64,000 bases of DNA. Source: Haliscomenobacter hydrossis DSM 1100 (lineage in GTDB: Bacteria > Bacteroidota > Bacteroidia > Chitinophagales > Saprospiraceae). The DNA lies in contig NC_015510.1 in NCBI RefSeq assembly GCF_000212735.1, positions 1,426,001 to 1,490,000 of the forward strand. Reading direction: 5' to 3'. Made by a program: the position numbers and the translations under genes. This document shows positions 1 through 9,157 of this stretch, in pieces (positions within the stretch are counted from its first letter, which is position 1; each line of letters begins with the position of its first letter). The notes beneath the pieces are model-generated. The model ran no database searches. It saw nothing but the letters and a program-made list of their open reading frames with translations, and was not told the origin of the DNA.

Positions 1-145
1 GGATCGGAAACGATATGTGGAAATGGGTTCTCCATGTGCAGGACAAACATTTTTGTGAATGTATAGCCAAAAATAGCTAAAAATGCAATAAAAAGCTAGG
101 AGATGTTGATATTATGTAGAAGTAAGGAATTAGAAGCCAACACGA

Positions 146-188
146 TCAAAAAAAGCTGCCCGACCGGAAAGATCCAGCCAGGCAGCTT
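146..188 (-). terminator. Intrinsic terminator after ftsZ
   Basis: Read on the minus strand, an 8-bp stem AAGCTGCC/GGCAGCTT (arms 181-188 and 153-160, 20-nt loop) is followed at once by a run of T. It lies 30 bases past the ftsZ stop and closes the dcw cluster. The rest of 1-217 shows no gene. Confidence 0.8.
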
Positions 189-217
189 CAAAATGTGTCG
201 TTAACAAATGATGGAAA

Positions 218-1696
218 TTAATCCACTTTATCGTCTAAAAATGAATTCTTAGCGGAGATGTCCAGTTCATCGTCGTCGCTGATGGTCCAGCGGGAGAAGG
301 CCTGTTCATTGGCAGCGGGCACATCGTCGAGGTGGATGCCGCGGCGCATGTACGCAGGTTCACTTTCCATGTCGTTGACCAACTGTGGGTTGTTCAATTT
401 CTGTGGATTGATTTCGCTGCGCAAACGCTCTTTTTTGCGTTGTTCCATATCCTGGCGGCGGCGGCGTTCTTCTTCCATCCGCTCGTTATCCTCCTTCACG
501 AAGGGTTCGTCGTAGCCGTGTTTGTTGCTGCGTTGGTACTTTTCAATCGTAGAGCGGATGTTGTCAAACTCTACGGTATTCGGTTTTTTGTGCGTATCAG
601 GATCCGATTGAGTAATTTCTTTCAACCCACTCCGTGGCGTCAAATCTTTTTTTTGGCGCACATCGTCATCGTCCAAAGAAACCTTGATCTTTTGGTCCTT
701 ATTGGCGGGGATGGCCTCGTCCACGCTGGGTGCGTTAAAACCCGTGGCGATGATGGTCACGCTGAGTTTGTCGCCCATCCGTTCATCGAAGCAGTTACCC
801 CAGATCAGGTCGGTACCATAACCCGCTTCTTCCTGCACAAATTCTGTGATCTCAAAGATCTCATCCATGGTCACTTCTTTGCGGCCAGAGGTGATGTTGA
901 GCAGAATATGGCGGGCACCACGGATATCGTTTTCTTCCAACAATGGAGAGTGCAATGCTTCATCCACGGCACGACGGGCGCGGTCGTCTCCTTCGGCGCT
1001 GGCGGTACCCATGATGGCCATACCACTGTTGGCCATGACGGTGCGCACGTCTTCAAAGTCCACGTTGACATACCCCGGAACCGTAATGATCTCGGCGATG
1101 CCTTTGGCCGCGGTGGTCAGGATGTTGTCGGCTTTGGCAAAAGCGTCCGAAACCGACAGATTGCCGTAAATCTGCCGCAATTTATCGTTGGAAATGATGA
1201 TGATCGTATCCACGTTTTTGCGCAGTTCCGACAAACCCTCGATTCCTTGCATGACGCGACGGCGGCCTTCAAAGTTGAAGGGCAGGGTCACAATTCCCAC
1301 GGTGAGGATGCCCTTTTCACGAGCCGCTTTGGCAATGATCGGTGCAGCGCCAGTACCCGTACCACCACCCATACCGGCGGTAACGAACAACATTTTGCAG
1401 TCATTACCGATGTAACTCAATACCTCGTCAATGGATTTTTCGCAAGCTTCTTTACCCCTGGCAGGGTGAGAACCCGCACCAAGTCCTTCCACGCCCAATG
1501 GAATTTGAACCGTAACCGGACTTGCTTCCATGGCTTGTACATCGGTGTTGCAGATCGCAAAATCTACACCAACGATGCCTTGCTTGAACATGTGGGTGAC
1601 TGCATTGCTGCCGCCACCACCTACTCCCAGCACCTTAATGATGGAGCCTTTATTTTTTGGCATATCGAAAAGCATACCTTGCATTTTTTTGTTCAT
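218..1696 (-). CDS. ftsZ: Cell division protein FtsZ
   Basis: Tubulin-like GTPase that polymerises into the cytoplasmic Z-ring and recruits the division machinery. The N-terminus carries GVGGGGSNAV, and the tubulin signature GGGTGTGAAP lies about a third of the way in. The GTPase core is followed by a charged, low-complexity linker rich in E, R and K. A PAYMRRGIHLDD segment resembles the conserved C-terminal peptide that binds FtsA, but here it is followed by about 34 more acidic residues. The ATG at 1696 (MNKKMQ) is chosen over an upstream in-frame start at 1732 because the latter would begin inside ftsA; this leaves a 2-base gap to the ftsA stop. Last gene of the dcw cluster, with a terminator directly downstream. 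Identity is certain. Confidence 0.98.
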   Translation of the reverse strand: MNKKMQGMLFDMPKNKGSIIKVLGVGGGGSNAVTHMFKQGIVGVDFAICNTDVQAMEASPVTVQIPLGVEGLGAGSHPARGKEACEKSIDEVLSYIGNDCKMLFVTAGMGGGTGTGAAPIIAKAAREKGILTVGIVTLPFNFEGRRRVMQGIEGLSELRKNVDTIIIISNDKLRQIYGNLSVSDAFAKADNILTTAAKGIAEIITVPGYVNVDFEDVRTVMANSGMAIMGTASAEGDDRARRAVDEALHSPLLEENDIRGARHILLNITSGRKEVTMDEIFEITEFVQEEAGYGTDLIWGNCFDERMGDKLSVTIIATGFNAPSVDEAIPANKDQKIKVSLDDDDVRQKKDLTPRSGLKEITQSDPDTHKKPNTVEFDNIRSTIEKYQRSNKHGYDEPFVKEDNERMEEERRRRQDMEQRKKERLRSEINPQKLNNPQLVNDMESEPAYMRRGIHLDDVPAANEQAFSRWTISDDDELDISAKNSFLDDKVD

Positions 1697-1698
1697 GT

Positions 1699-3060
1699 TT
1701 ACAAATCCGCGTCCGGTTCTGCCTCGAACCATTCCTTGGTCTTTTTGAATAAACTATCGATCCAACGTCCTCCAGGTGCGGTTCGGGAATCTTCTTCATC
1801 GTCCAGGCTCACTACTTTGGGTGTGCTGAGGTTTTCCTTGGGTACGGCCACTTCTTCGGGCAATTCTACCGGAACATTGAAACGGCCTTTTTCCCGATCC
1901 TCAATGCCCTTCATCAGCAAACCGATGGCGGTAGCATAAATCGGGCTGCTCAGGTGTTCGGCATAACCATGCGCCAGCGGCTCTATCGGAATACCAATGC
2001 GGGTGGGTAAACCCGTGTGGTACTCGGATAATTTTTCGATGTGGCTGAGCAGTGCTCCACCGCCGGTCAGGACGATGCCCGCAATCAATTTGCGTTCAAA
2101 GCCGGAGCGGCGGATTTCCCATACCACGTAATCGAGTACTTCTTCTACCCGAGCCTGAATGATTCGGGCGAGGTTTTTCTCGGAAATCTCTTTATGCTCG
2201 CGTCCGCGCAAACCGGGAATCGTGATGATGCGGTTGTCGAACACTTCTTCGGCCAAGGCCGAACCAAATTTTACTTTCAGTTTTTCAGCCTGCTGGGTCA
2301 TCACCGTACATCCTTCTTTGATGTCTTTGGTGATCACGTTGCCGCCAAAAGGAATCACCGCCGTATGGCGAATGATGCCATCCTGGAAGATGGTGATGTC
2401 GGTGGTACCCCCACCGATGTCTACCAGGGCTACCCCGGCTTCTTTTTCCTCCTCATTGAGCACCGACATGGCGGAAGCGATCGGCTCCAGGGTCATATTG
2501 GCCACCCGCAAACCTGCGCGCTCTACACAACGGAAAAGGTTATTGGAGGCGGTGATTTGCCCGGTAATGATGTGGAAATTGGCTTCCAAACGCACGCCCG
2601 ACATGCCGATGGGATCTACGATACCCTGTTCGTTGTCGACCGCGTATTCCTGAGGAATGACGTGGATGATTTTGTCCCCCGGAGGCAGTACCAGTTTGTA
2701 CATGTCTCCAATCAGCCGATCGATATCGATTTGGCTGATCTCCACGATATTGTTGTCGCGCATGAGGATGCCACGGTGTTGGAGGCTTTTGATGTGTTGG
2801 CCAGCGATACCAACGTGCGCCCAATCAAAATCGGCATTGACGCCTCGGCGTGCAGCGATTACAGCTTCGGAAATAGCGTTTACGGTTTTCTCAATGTTGG
2901 ATACCACTCCGCGCAAAACGCCCTCGGAATTGACTTTGCCAACACCCAAAATTTCCAACTTTCCATGCTGATTTTTACGTCCCGCGATGGCGCATACTTT
3001 GGTTGTGCCGATGTCTACGGCCACCACCACGTCTGACTTGCGAGCATTTGTTTCCATCAT
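1699..3060 (-). CDS. ftsA: Cell division protein FtsA
   Basis: Actin-like ATPase that tethers FtsZ filaments to the inner membrane and links them to the periplasmic division proteins. VVAVDIGTTKVCAI near the N-terminus is the phosphate-1 motif, VDIGGGTTDITIF the phosphate-2 motif, and GIVLTGGGALL the adenosine-binding motif. The 1C (SHS2) subdomain lies between the first two. The last ~25 residues contain WIDSLFKKTKEWFEA, an amphipathic helix of the kind FtsA uses as membrane anchor. At 453 aa it is slightly longer than the E. coli protein (420 aa) because of an acidic linker before this helix. The start is MM at 3060/3057. It precedes ftsZ with a 2-base gap, as is usual. Confidence 0.97.
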   Translation of the reverse strand: MMETNARKSDVVVAVDIGTTKVCAIAGRKNQHGKLEILGVGKVNSEGVLRGVVSNIEKTVNAISEAVIAARRGVNADFDWAHVGIAGQHIKSLQHRGILMRDNNIVEISQIDIDRLIGDMYKLVLPPGDKIIHVIPQEYAVDNEQGIVDPIGMSGVRLEANFHIITGQITASNNLFRCVERAGLRVANMTLEPIASAMSVLNEEEKEAGVALVDIGGGTTDITIFQDGIIRHTAVIPFGGNVITKDIKEGCTVMTQQAEKLKVKFGSALAEEVFDNRIITIPGLRGREHKEISEKNLARIIQARVEEVLDYVVWEIRRSGFERKLIAGIVLTGGGALLSHIEKLSEYHTGLPTRIGIPIEPLAHGYAEHLSSPIYATAIGLLMKGIEDREKGRFNVPVELPEEVAVPKENLSTPKVVSLDDEEDSRTAPGGRWIDSLFKKTKEWFEAEPDADL

Positions 3061-3191
3061 GAATGTTCAATTTGGCCTTTTCCATAAGGAATTTAGGCAG
3101 TTAGTTCGGAAAGCTGGTTGTTGTTTGCGTGTATCAGTAAATTAGCTACAATCCTGCCTCCGTAAAATGGGATTTTAATCTGTTTAGTAGA

Positions 3192-3240
3192 AGTTGATGA
3201 CCCGGCACTTCGGCTTCGCTCAGCGACCGGGTCATCAACT
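3192..3240. repeat. Palindromic repeat between ftsQ and ftsA
   Basis: Perfect 14-bp arms (3192-3205 and 3227-3240) enclose 21 bases. The core CTTCGGCTTCGCTCAGCGAC belongs to a repeat family also found at 18409-18472, 20976-21000, 45304-45328 and 55455-55479. It ends one base short of the ftsQ stop codon. The rest of the 181-bp ftsQ-ftsA spacer has no recognisable gene. Confidence 0.8.
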
Positions 3241-3241
3241 G

Positions 3242-4030
3242 TCATTTACAAATCACCTGTCCGCGAAAGCGAACATCGATACTGCGGTATTTTCGCCAAC
3301 CTTCATAAGGCATGGCTTCACGGTAAAAGATTTTCAGGTTCTTGATCTTGTCCGGGGCATCTTCGTACTTTCCGAAGACGATCTTTTGATCACCAATCAT
3401 GGGGGCCAAAATAAAGTCGCCGTTGCTGCTCACGAAGATTTGTCCAATCATGGCATTCAAAAATGCATCGTTGCGTAGATCCTGACTCAGCAAAAACAAG
3501 TGCCGAAGCAGGTGTCTCTCGCGCAGCAGGTAATCAGAAACATACTCGGGAATGCTGCCAGTAGCCACCACCACACGGGCGGTAAAATGCTTGGAAAGCG
3601 GCATCCTTTTTCCGTTTTTATCCAGGTAATAGTTCCATCCGTCTTTATCAATGATGCGGATTACGGGTTCTCTTTGGGTCACACTTACCCGCACAAAATC
3701 GCGTGAATCAAGGTATACTTCGGCGTCTTCCACCAGCGGGTCCTTTTCCAAAACACGCTCCAGTCGGTCTATTTCCACGGTGCGCACAGAACGCGACTCA
3801 AATTCATAGCCAAAAGCTTTGTGGATCAGCTCGCGCACGTCTACAGGTTGCATGAGCAAATCGCCATTGGGCAAGGGTTTGATGTCTACCTCTACTCCTT
3901 TTACCGCTGAACCTTTGCGGTGGTTTACGGCGGCTAAAATGACCACGGCGCCAAGCAGCAGGCTGGCCATCCAGCCCAGGGCTTTCAGCTGTTGCCTCGT
4001 GATCACGTTTTTGTTTACTGGTTCCGCCAT
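3242..4030 (-). CDS. ftsQ: Cell division protein FtsQ/DivIB-like
   Basis: Bitopic inner-membrane protein of the divisome, which with FtsL/FtsB-type partners controls the FtsW-FtsI synthase. A short basic cytoplasmic N-terminus is followed by one membrane segment at about residues 18-36 (WMASLLLGAVVILAAV). A periplasmic POTRA-like part (VDVRELIH...VRTVEIDRLERVLEKDPLVEDAEVYLD) and a beta domain (VSVTQREPVIRI) follow. Length 262 aa is normal. Sequence similarity in this family is low, so the name rests on topology, the DPLVEDAEV-type POTRA motif and position between murC and ftsA. The start ATG lies 4 bases from the murC stop, consistent with co-translation. Confidence 0.9.
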   Translation of the reverse strand: MAEPVNKNVITRQQLKALGWMASLLLGAVVILAAVNHRKGSAVKGVEVDIKPLPNGDLLMQPVDVRELIHKAFGYEFESRSVRTVEIDRLERVLEKDPLVEDAEVYLDSRDFVRVSVTQREPVIRIIDKDGWNYYLDKNGKRMPLSKHFTARVVVATGSIPEYVSDYLLRERHLLRHLFLLSQDLRNDAFLNAMIGQIFVSSNGDFILAPMIGDQKIVFGKYEDAPDKIKNLKIFYREAMPYEGWRKYRSIDVRFRGQVICK

Positions 4031-4034
4031 GGTA

Positions 4035-5405
4035 TTATACCTTTTCTGGTTTTAGACTTTTAAGCCAATTGCCAATCGGTTCTACCAGTGTATCGATATC
4101 GCCAGCCCCAAGGGTCAGCAATACTTCTGGTTTGTTTTTTTGCAAAGCAGGCAATAGCTCCGCTTTAGTAATCAAGTGGACATTGGGATTGCGCATCAGC
4201 TTCACCAACATTTCAGAACTCACTCCTGGAATCGGTAGTTCCCGCGCAGGGTAAATGTCCAACAAATATATCTCGTCCAGTCCATCCAGGGCTTCCGCAA
4301 AGCCTTCCGCAAAATCACGGGTCCGGCTATACAAATGCGGCTGAAAAACCCCTGTGATCCTGGCCGCAGGAAACAATTCCCGCGCGGCTCCAATCGCGGC
4401 ATTCAACTCGGTTGGATGGTGTGCATAATCGTCAAAAAAAGCAACTTCTTCATCGCGGTGGATGATTTCGAAGCGGCGTTTGACCCCCCGGAAAGCTTCC
4501 AGTCCATCGCGCAAGGCTTCATCACTCGCGCCCAGTTGCAGGGCAATCGACATGGCTACCGTAGCATTTTCTATATTGTGTCTACCCGGTAGTGGCATGC
4601 GCAACCCTTTGATTTCGCGCTCGGGGCTCAGGTAATCAAAAACGAAGTAGCCTTTTTCCACCCGGATGTTGTGCGCCTGGTAATCCCCACCTTCCACCCC
4701 AAAACTCCGGTAGGCAGTCGTTGCATCAAAATGTGTCGTCAAATTGTGTTGCAACCACAGGGTGCCCCCCGGTTTGATTTGTTTGGCAAATGCTTTGAAC
4801 CCGGTATTCAACAGGGTTTCTGCATCGCCGTAAATGTCCAAATGGTCGGCGTCCATCGACATGATGGAAGCAATATCAGGGTGCAGGTGCAAAAAGGAGC
4901 GGTCAAACTCATCGGCTTCTACCACCACCCATTCGCTGCTACCCAGCACGTAATTCGATTCAAAATTGCGCGCAATGCCCCCCAAAAAGGCGGTACAATC
5001 CACGCCCGTGCTGCGCAATAAGTGCGCAGTGAGCGAGGAAGTAGTGGTTTTGCCGTGTGTTCCGGCAATGGCCACCGTTTTCATGCCCCGGCTAATGATG
5101 CCCAATACTTCCGCCCGTTTTTTAATCGGGGTTCCCTGGGTCAAAAAATATTGATATTCGGCATGACTGGTCGGAACAGCGGGGGTATAAACCACCAGAT
5201 CCACTCCAGCCGGAATTTTATTCACATCCTCATCATAATGTACCTGCATGCCTTCAGCTTCCAGCGCACGGGTCAGTTCCGTAGAAGTGCGGTCGTAACC
5301 GTGTACTTCTACCCCACGCTGTAGGAAATAGCGGGCGATGGCACTCATGCCGATGCCGCCAATTCCAATGAAATAAAGCCTTTTAATGTCTTGAAGGTCA
5401 AGCAT
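4035..5405 (-). CDS. murC: UDP-N-acetylmuramate--L-alanine ligase
   Basis: Cytoplasmic Mur ligase that adds L-alanine to UDP-MurNAc using ATP, the first amino acid step of peptidoglycan precursor synthesis. The N-terminal Rossmann motif is FIGIGGIGMSAIA (about residues 12-24), the ATP-binding P-loop is AGTHGKTTTSSL near residue 115, and the Mur ligase central and C-terminal domains follow (DDYAHHPTEL, FQPHLYSRTRDF). Length 456 aa is typical. It is followed closely by ftsQ. Upstream, the 89-bp spacer to murG is filled by an inverted repeat. Confidence 0.97.
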   Translation of the reverse strand: MLDLQDIKRLYFIGIGGIGMSAIARYFLQRGVEVHGYDRTSTELTRALEAEGMQVHYDEDVNKIPAGVDLVVYTPAVPTSHAEYQYFLTQGTPIKKRAEVLGIISRGMKTVAIAGTHGKTTTSSLTAHLLRSTGVDCTAFLGGIARNFESNYVLGSSEWVVVEADEFDRSFLHLHPDIASIMSMDADHLDIYGDAETLLNTGFKAFAKQIKPGGTLWLQHNLTTHFDATTAYRSFGVEGGDYQAHNIRVEKGYFVFDYLSPEREIKGLRMPLPGRHNIENATVAMSIALQLGASDEALRDGLEAFRGVKRRFEIIHRDEEVAFFDDYAHHPTELNAAIGAARELFPAARITGVFQPHLYSRTRDFAEGFAEALDGLDEIYLLDIYPARELPIPGVSSEMLVKLMRNPNVHLITKAELLPALQKNKPEVLLTLGAGDIDTLVEPIGNWLKSLKPEKV

Positions 5406-5420
5406 ACATTTTTTGGTTTA

Positions 5421-5503
5421 GAAGGTTGAGAAGGTTGAGAAGTTGAGGCTGCCGCAAGCGATGCTGCTGCGGTAGCCTCAACTTCTCAACCTTCTCAACC
5501 TCC
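5421..5503. repeat. 36-bp-arm inverted repeat between murC and murG
   Basis: Arms at 5421-5456 and 5468-5503 match at about 34 of 36 positions. Within each arm the unit AAGGTTGAG recurs in tandem. The right arm runs into murG: it encodes the last residues (VEGG) and the TGA stop. No clear T-tract follows, so I treat it as a repeat rather than a proven terminator. The sequence is unlike the other families in the window. Confidence 0.85.
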
Positions 5504-6607
5504 CTCAACTAAACTCAGTACTTGCTCCGCAATTTCCTCTGCCGCATTTGGTTTGGCCAGCGCAAGGATGTTTTGGGCAAGGGTGTTTCGTTTCGTTTCG
5601 TTTTTCAACAGCTCAAGTGCCTGGGGCAACAATTGGGTGATGGTATCGCCATTGGCCACCATAATCGCCGCATTTTTGTCCACCAACGCTTGGGCGTTTT
5701 TGGTTTGGTGGTCTTCAGCCACAAAGGGCGAAGGCACCAAAATGGCGGGTTTTCCCACCAAGCACAACTCCGAGATGGTCAGTGCCCCGGCTCGTGAGCA
5801 CACCACATCGGCGGCAGCATAAGCGAGGTCCATTCGGTCGATGAACGCCATCAGTTTTACATTCATCAACTGCGCCGCTGCACAGTTTCGGTATTTTTCA
5901 TAGTGGCTCCCACCGCATTGCCAAATCACTTGCACATCGGCATTGCTGCGCAAAAAATCGGTGTTTTGTGCCATCGCTTCATTGATGGAAAGCGCACCAA
6001 GGCTACCGCCAAAAATGAGCAAAGTGGGCTTGTCGGCCTCCAAGCCAAAATAAGCCCTTGCTGCGGCACGATCGCTGGCTTGCGCTACCGATCCGCGTAC
6101 TGGGTTTCCGGTCAGGACGATTTTTTCCGCTGGAAAAAAACGCTCCATCCCTTCGTAGGCCACGCACACTTTTTGCACCCTTTGGCTCAACAGTTTATTG
6201 GTCACTCCCGCGTAGGAATTTTGCTCCTGAATCAGGGCAGGTATTCCTTTTCGCGTAGCCATGTCCAATAAGGGGCCGCTGGCGTATCCTCCCACCCCCA
6301 CAGCTACCTGGGGTTTGAATTTCCGCAAAATGCTGCGGGCATTCAGCAGGCTATGCATCAATTTGACGGGAAAAAGCAAGTTGCGAAACGATAGGGAGCG
6401 TTGGAATCCACTGATCCAAAGGCCCTCGATCGAGTACCCCGCTTTGGGTACTTTTTCCATCTCAATTTTCCCCTGAGCACCAACAAACAGAATCTCCACT
6501 CCAGGCACTTTTGCCTTGATGGCATCGGCAATGGCAATCGCCGGGAAAACATGTCCCCCTGTACCGCCGCCGCTGATGATGATTCGTGGTGATCCTTTAT
6601 CGTTCAT
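5495..6607 (-). CDS. murG: Lipid II synthase MurG (UDP-GlcNAc transferase)
   Basis: Peripheral inner-membrane glycosyltransferase (GT28) that transfers GlcNAc onto lipid I to make lipid II. The N-terminus has the donor/acceptor loop ISGGGTGGHVFPAIAIADAI, then VGVGGYASGPLL and EQNSYAGVTNKLLS. The C-terminal donor domain shows GGSLGALSINEA and SRAGALTISEL. Length 370 aa is normal. The extreme C-terminus and stop are encoded inside the inverted repeat at 5468-5503. It follows ftsW after 6 bases. Confidence 0.97.
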   Translation of the reverse strand: MNDKGSPRIIISGGGTGGHVFPAIAIADAIKAKVPGVEILFVGAQGKIEMEKVPKAGYSIEGLWISGFQRSLSFRNLLFPVKLMHSLLNARSILRKFKPQVAVGVGGYASGPLLDMATRKGIPALIQEQNSYAGVTNKLLSQRVQKVCVAYEGMERFFPAEKIVLTGNPVRGSVAQASDRAAARAYFGLEADKPTLLIFGGSLGALSINEAMAQNTDFLRSNADVQVIWQCGGSHYEKYRNCAAAQLMNVKLMAFIDRMDLAYAAADVVCSRAGALTISELCLVGKPAILVPSPFVAEDHQTKNAQALVDKNAAIMVANGDTITQLLPQALELLKNETKRNTLAQNILALAKPNAAEEIAEQVLSLVEGG

Positions 6608-6613
6608 ATTCGT

Positions 6614-7753
6614 TTAGTCTCCGTCGTTTAGTTCTACAAATCGGCTCACACTCAGGATGATGCCAAAAGAAACACAAGTGAATAAAGTGGAGGTTCCCCC
6701 TCGACTCACCATCGGCAAGGTAACTCCTGCTACTGGAATCAAATGCAAGGCGGTAGCAATGTTCACAAATGCCTGGGTAATCATCAAAATGCCCAAACCC
6801 AGTGCGACCATGGCGCCAAATGCTTTGGAACTCTTGGTCACCAGGCGGGTTATCCGGAAAAAAAGCACGATGTACATCGAAATCACGATGGTACCACCAA
6901 TGATCCCGTATTCCTCACAGAGGATGGCATAAATAAAGTCAGAATAAGGGGATGGCAAATAGTTGCGCTGGATGCTATTGCCCGGGCCCACGCCAAACCA
7001 TTCCCCATTGGCGATGGCTATTTTGGCTTGTTGTACCTGGTAGCCACCATCAGGATTCGTGACAAAATCGCGAATCCGCTCTGACCAGGTATCTACCCGG
7101 AAGAAGCCAGGAAAGGCTTCAGCGGTAAAGATCAGGAGCGCAAATACCATCAAACCGAGGATCAGCAGCGCCAGGATAAACCGTACGTCTACCCGACCTA
7201 CAAACATCATCATCAAGCAGGTAAAAAACAGCAATACCCCGGTAGAAAGGTCCGCCGGTGCAATCAAGCCACACACAATCAGTACGGGTACGATGATGGG
7301 AATAAATGCCGATTTCCAGTCCTTGATGTAATCCTGTTTGGCCGAAATTGACCGCGCCACATAGATCACTAGCGCAAGTTTGGCAAAATCAGAGGTTTGG
7401 AAGGTCAATCCTGTAAATGGAATTTGAATCCAACGCCGGGCATCGTTGATGTTTGCCCCAAAAAACAGGGTATAAAACAAGAGCGGCAAGGCAATGAAAA
7501 ACAAATACGGTGCCGCCCGGTGAAAGCGCATGTAGTTGAATGTATGGCAGAAATAGGTGATCAGCAAGCCCCCGATGATGAACACGGTTTGCCGGATCAG
7601 AAATATTTCAGTGTTGCCTCCTACTTTTTGGTAAGCCAGGGTTCCGGTGGAGCTGTACACCACCAAAAGCGAGAATACTGCCAAAATCGACAGCACCGCC
7701 CAAATGGAACGATCTCCCTGTAATTCAGAACTGATTCTCGCAAATACGCTCAT
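6614..7753 (-). CDS. ftsW: SEDS peptidoglycan glycosyltransferase FtsW
   Basis: Polytopic inner-membrane SEDS protein that polymerises lipid II during septation together with FtsI. The protein is hydrophobic throughout, with about ten predicted membrane segments. The family signatures GPGNSIQRNYLPSPYSDFIY and PVAGVTLPMVSRGGTS are both visible, the latter near the C-terminus. Length 379 aa is typical. Position between murD and murG favours FtsW over the paralogue RodA. The 75-base spacer to murD holds a repeat. Confidence 0.95.
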   Translation of the reverse strand: MSVFARISSELQGDRSIWAVLSILAVFSLLVVYSSTGTLAYQKVGGNTEIFLIRQTVFIIGGLLITYFCHTFNYMRFHRAAPYLFFIALPLLFYTLFFGANINDARRWIQIPFTGLTFQTSDFAKLALVIYVARSISAKQDYIKDWKSAFIPIIVPVLIVCGLIAPADLSTGVLLFFTCLMMMFVGRVDVRFILALLILGLMVFALLIFTAEAFPGFFRVDTWSERIRDFVTNPDGGYQVQQAKIAIANGEWFGVGPGNSIQRNYLPSPYSDFIYAILCEEYGIIGGTIVISMYIVLFFRITRLVTKSSKAFGAMVALGLGILMITQAFVNIATALHLIPVAGVTLPMVSRGGTSTLFTCVSFGIILSVSRFVELNDGD

Positions 7754-7767
7754 AGTAGTGAAAAATT

Positions 7768-7841
7768 AAAAGTGAACAGTGAAAAGCGAATCGTGAATAA
7801 AGAGCGATCGTTTTTCACTTTTCGCTTTTCACTTTTCACTT
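7768..7841. repeat. Inverted repeat between murD and ftsW
   Basis: Arms at 7768-7790 and 7820-7841 are imperfect inverted copies built from AAAGTGAA-like units. The right arm includes the murD stop codon (7829-7831) and its last residues (LSEK). The sequence is unrelated to the murC-murG repeat, but the relation to the neighbouring stop codon is the same. Confidence 0.7.
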
Positions 7842-9154
7842 AACTTCAAGACTGCGGCTTTAAACTGCTCGCCCCGGTCTTCGTAATTGTTAAACAAGTC
7901 AAAACTGGCACAAGCGGGCGAAAGCAAAACGGTATCGCCTGGGCTCGCCAATCGAGCTGCGGCAGTTACTGCTTCCACTGCGCTGCCAGTTTCAACAATA
8001 TTTTCGACGATTCCACTGAAGCACTGCACAATTTTGCGGTTGTCCAGCCCCATACACACTACGGCTTTGACTTTGGCTTTGACAAATTCGAGCAGTGGCC
8101 CGTAGTCGTTGCCTTTGTCTTGCCCACCCACAATCCAGACCGTAGGTCGGGACATGGCTTCGAGCGCGTAGTACACCGAATCGACGTTGGTGGCTTTGCT
8201 GTCGTTGATGTATTCCACACCCTCAACAGTAGCCACCTTTTCGAGCCGGTGCGGCGCATTGACGAAGGTGTTTAAACCTTCCTGAATGGCCTCCGGTGCT
8301 ATCCCGACCTGGAGCGCAACCTGCACTGCAAACAGTGCATTCATGTAATTGTGCCGCCCCATCAGTGGAGTCGTACTCATGTCAAAGGTATACCCGCCAA
8401 CTTTGAGGCGGGTGCCTTCCGTCATCTGGAAGGAAATCGGTACCGCTTTGGCCTGCGTCGGATAGTGCTCCAGTTGCCCACCCACATTGGGGTCATCGGC
8501 GTTGTAGAGAAACGTATCCTCGGCTTGCTGAGCCTTGACGATGTTGAACTTTGCCGCCGCGTATTTTTCCAACTGGTAATCGTAACGATCCAGGTGGTCG
8601 GGCGTAATGTTCAAAATCATCGCAATATCTGGTCGGTATTCCCGAATGCCTTCCAACTGAAAACTGCTGAGTTCCAGTACGTAGAAGGGATAATCCCGTT
8701 CGGCAACAATCCGTGCAAAACTTTTGCCCACATTTCCGCCCATCGCTACATCCATACCCGCTGTGGCCAGCAAGTGATAAACGAGGTTGGTCGTCGTGGT
8801 TTTGCCATTGCTACCGGTGATGCCGATGGTAAAACTCCGGGTATACCGCGCCGCAAATTCAATTTCCGAAATTACCGGCAAGCCTTTGCCGATGATTTCC
8901 TGCAAAAGGGGCGCTTTGTCGGGTATTCCCGGGCTTTTGATGATCAGGTCCATGGCCAGAATGCGTTCGTGGTCGTGGCTGCCTTCTTCAAACGGGATAC
9001 CGTATTGCTCCAATTCTGCTTTGTACACTTCTTTGATCAGACCTTTGTCCGATACAAATACTTTGTGGCCTTTTTGTTTGGCCAGTATTGCTGCCCCAAC
9101 GCCGCTTTCGCCCGCGCCAAGGATGGCTATTTTTACAATTTGATCGAGGCTCAT
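7829..9154 (-). CDS. murD: UDP-N-acetylmuramoylalanine--D-glutamate ligase
   Basis: Cytoplasmic Mur ligase that adds D-glutamate to UDP-MurNAc-L-Ala. The N-terminal domain has ILGAGESGVGAAILA, the ATP loop is GITGSNGKTTTTNLVYH, and the central and C-terminal parts show NITPDHLDRY, YINDSKATN and WIVGGQDKGNDY. All are standard MurD motifs, and the length of 441 aa is usual. Its start is 3 bases after the mraY stop. The C-terminus is encoded within a repeat arm. Confidence 0.97.
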   Translation of the reverse strand: MSLDQIVKIAILGAGESGVGAAILAKQKGHKVFVSDKGLIKEVYKAELEQYGIPFEEGSHDHERILAMDLIIKSPGIPDKAPLLQEIIGKGLPVISEIEFAARYTRSFTIGITGSNGKTTTTNLVYHLLATAGMDVAMGGNVGKSFARIVAERDYPFYVLELSSFQLEGIREYRPDIAMILNITPDHLDRYDYQLEKYAAAKFNIVKAQQAEDTFLYNADDPNVGGQLEHYPTQAKAVPISFQMTEGTRLKVGGYTFDMSTTPLMGRHNYMNALFAVQVALQVGIAPEAIQEGLNTFVNAPHRLEKVATVEGVEYINDSKATNVDSVYYALEAMSRPTVWIVGGQDKGNDYGPLLEFVKAKVKAVVCMGLDNRKIVQCFSGIVENIVETGSAVEAVTAAARLASPGDTVLLSPACASFDLFNNYEDRGEQFKAAVLKLSEK

Positions 9155-9157
9155 GGT

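Noticed and set aside
332-1939. 535-codon plus-strand open frame opposite ftsZ/ftsA
   Set aside because: It is the antisense shadow of ftsZ and the ftsA end; no family motifs or start signals, and the minus-strand genes are certain.
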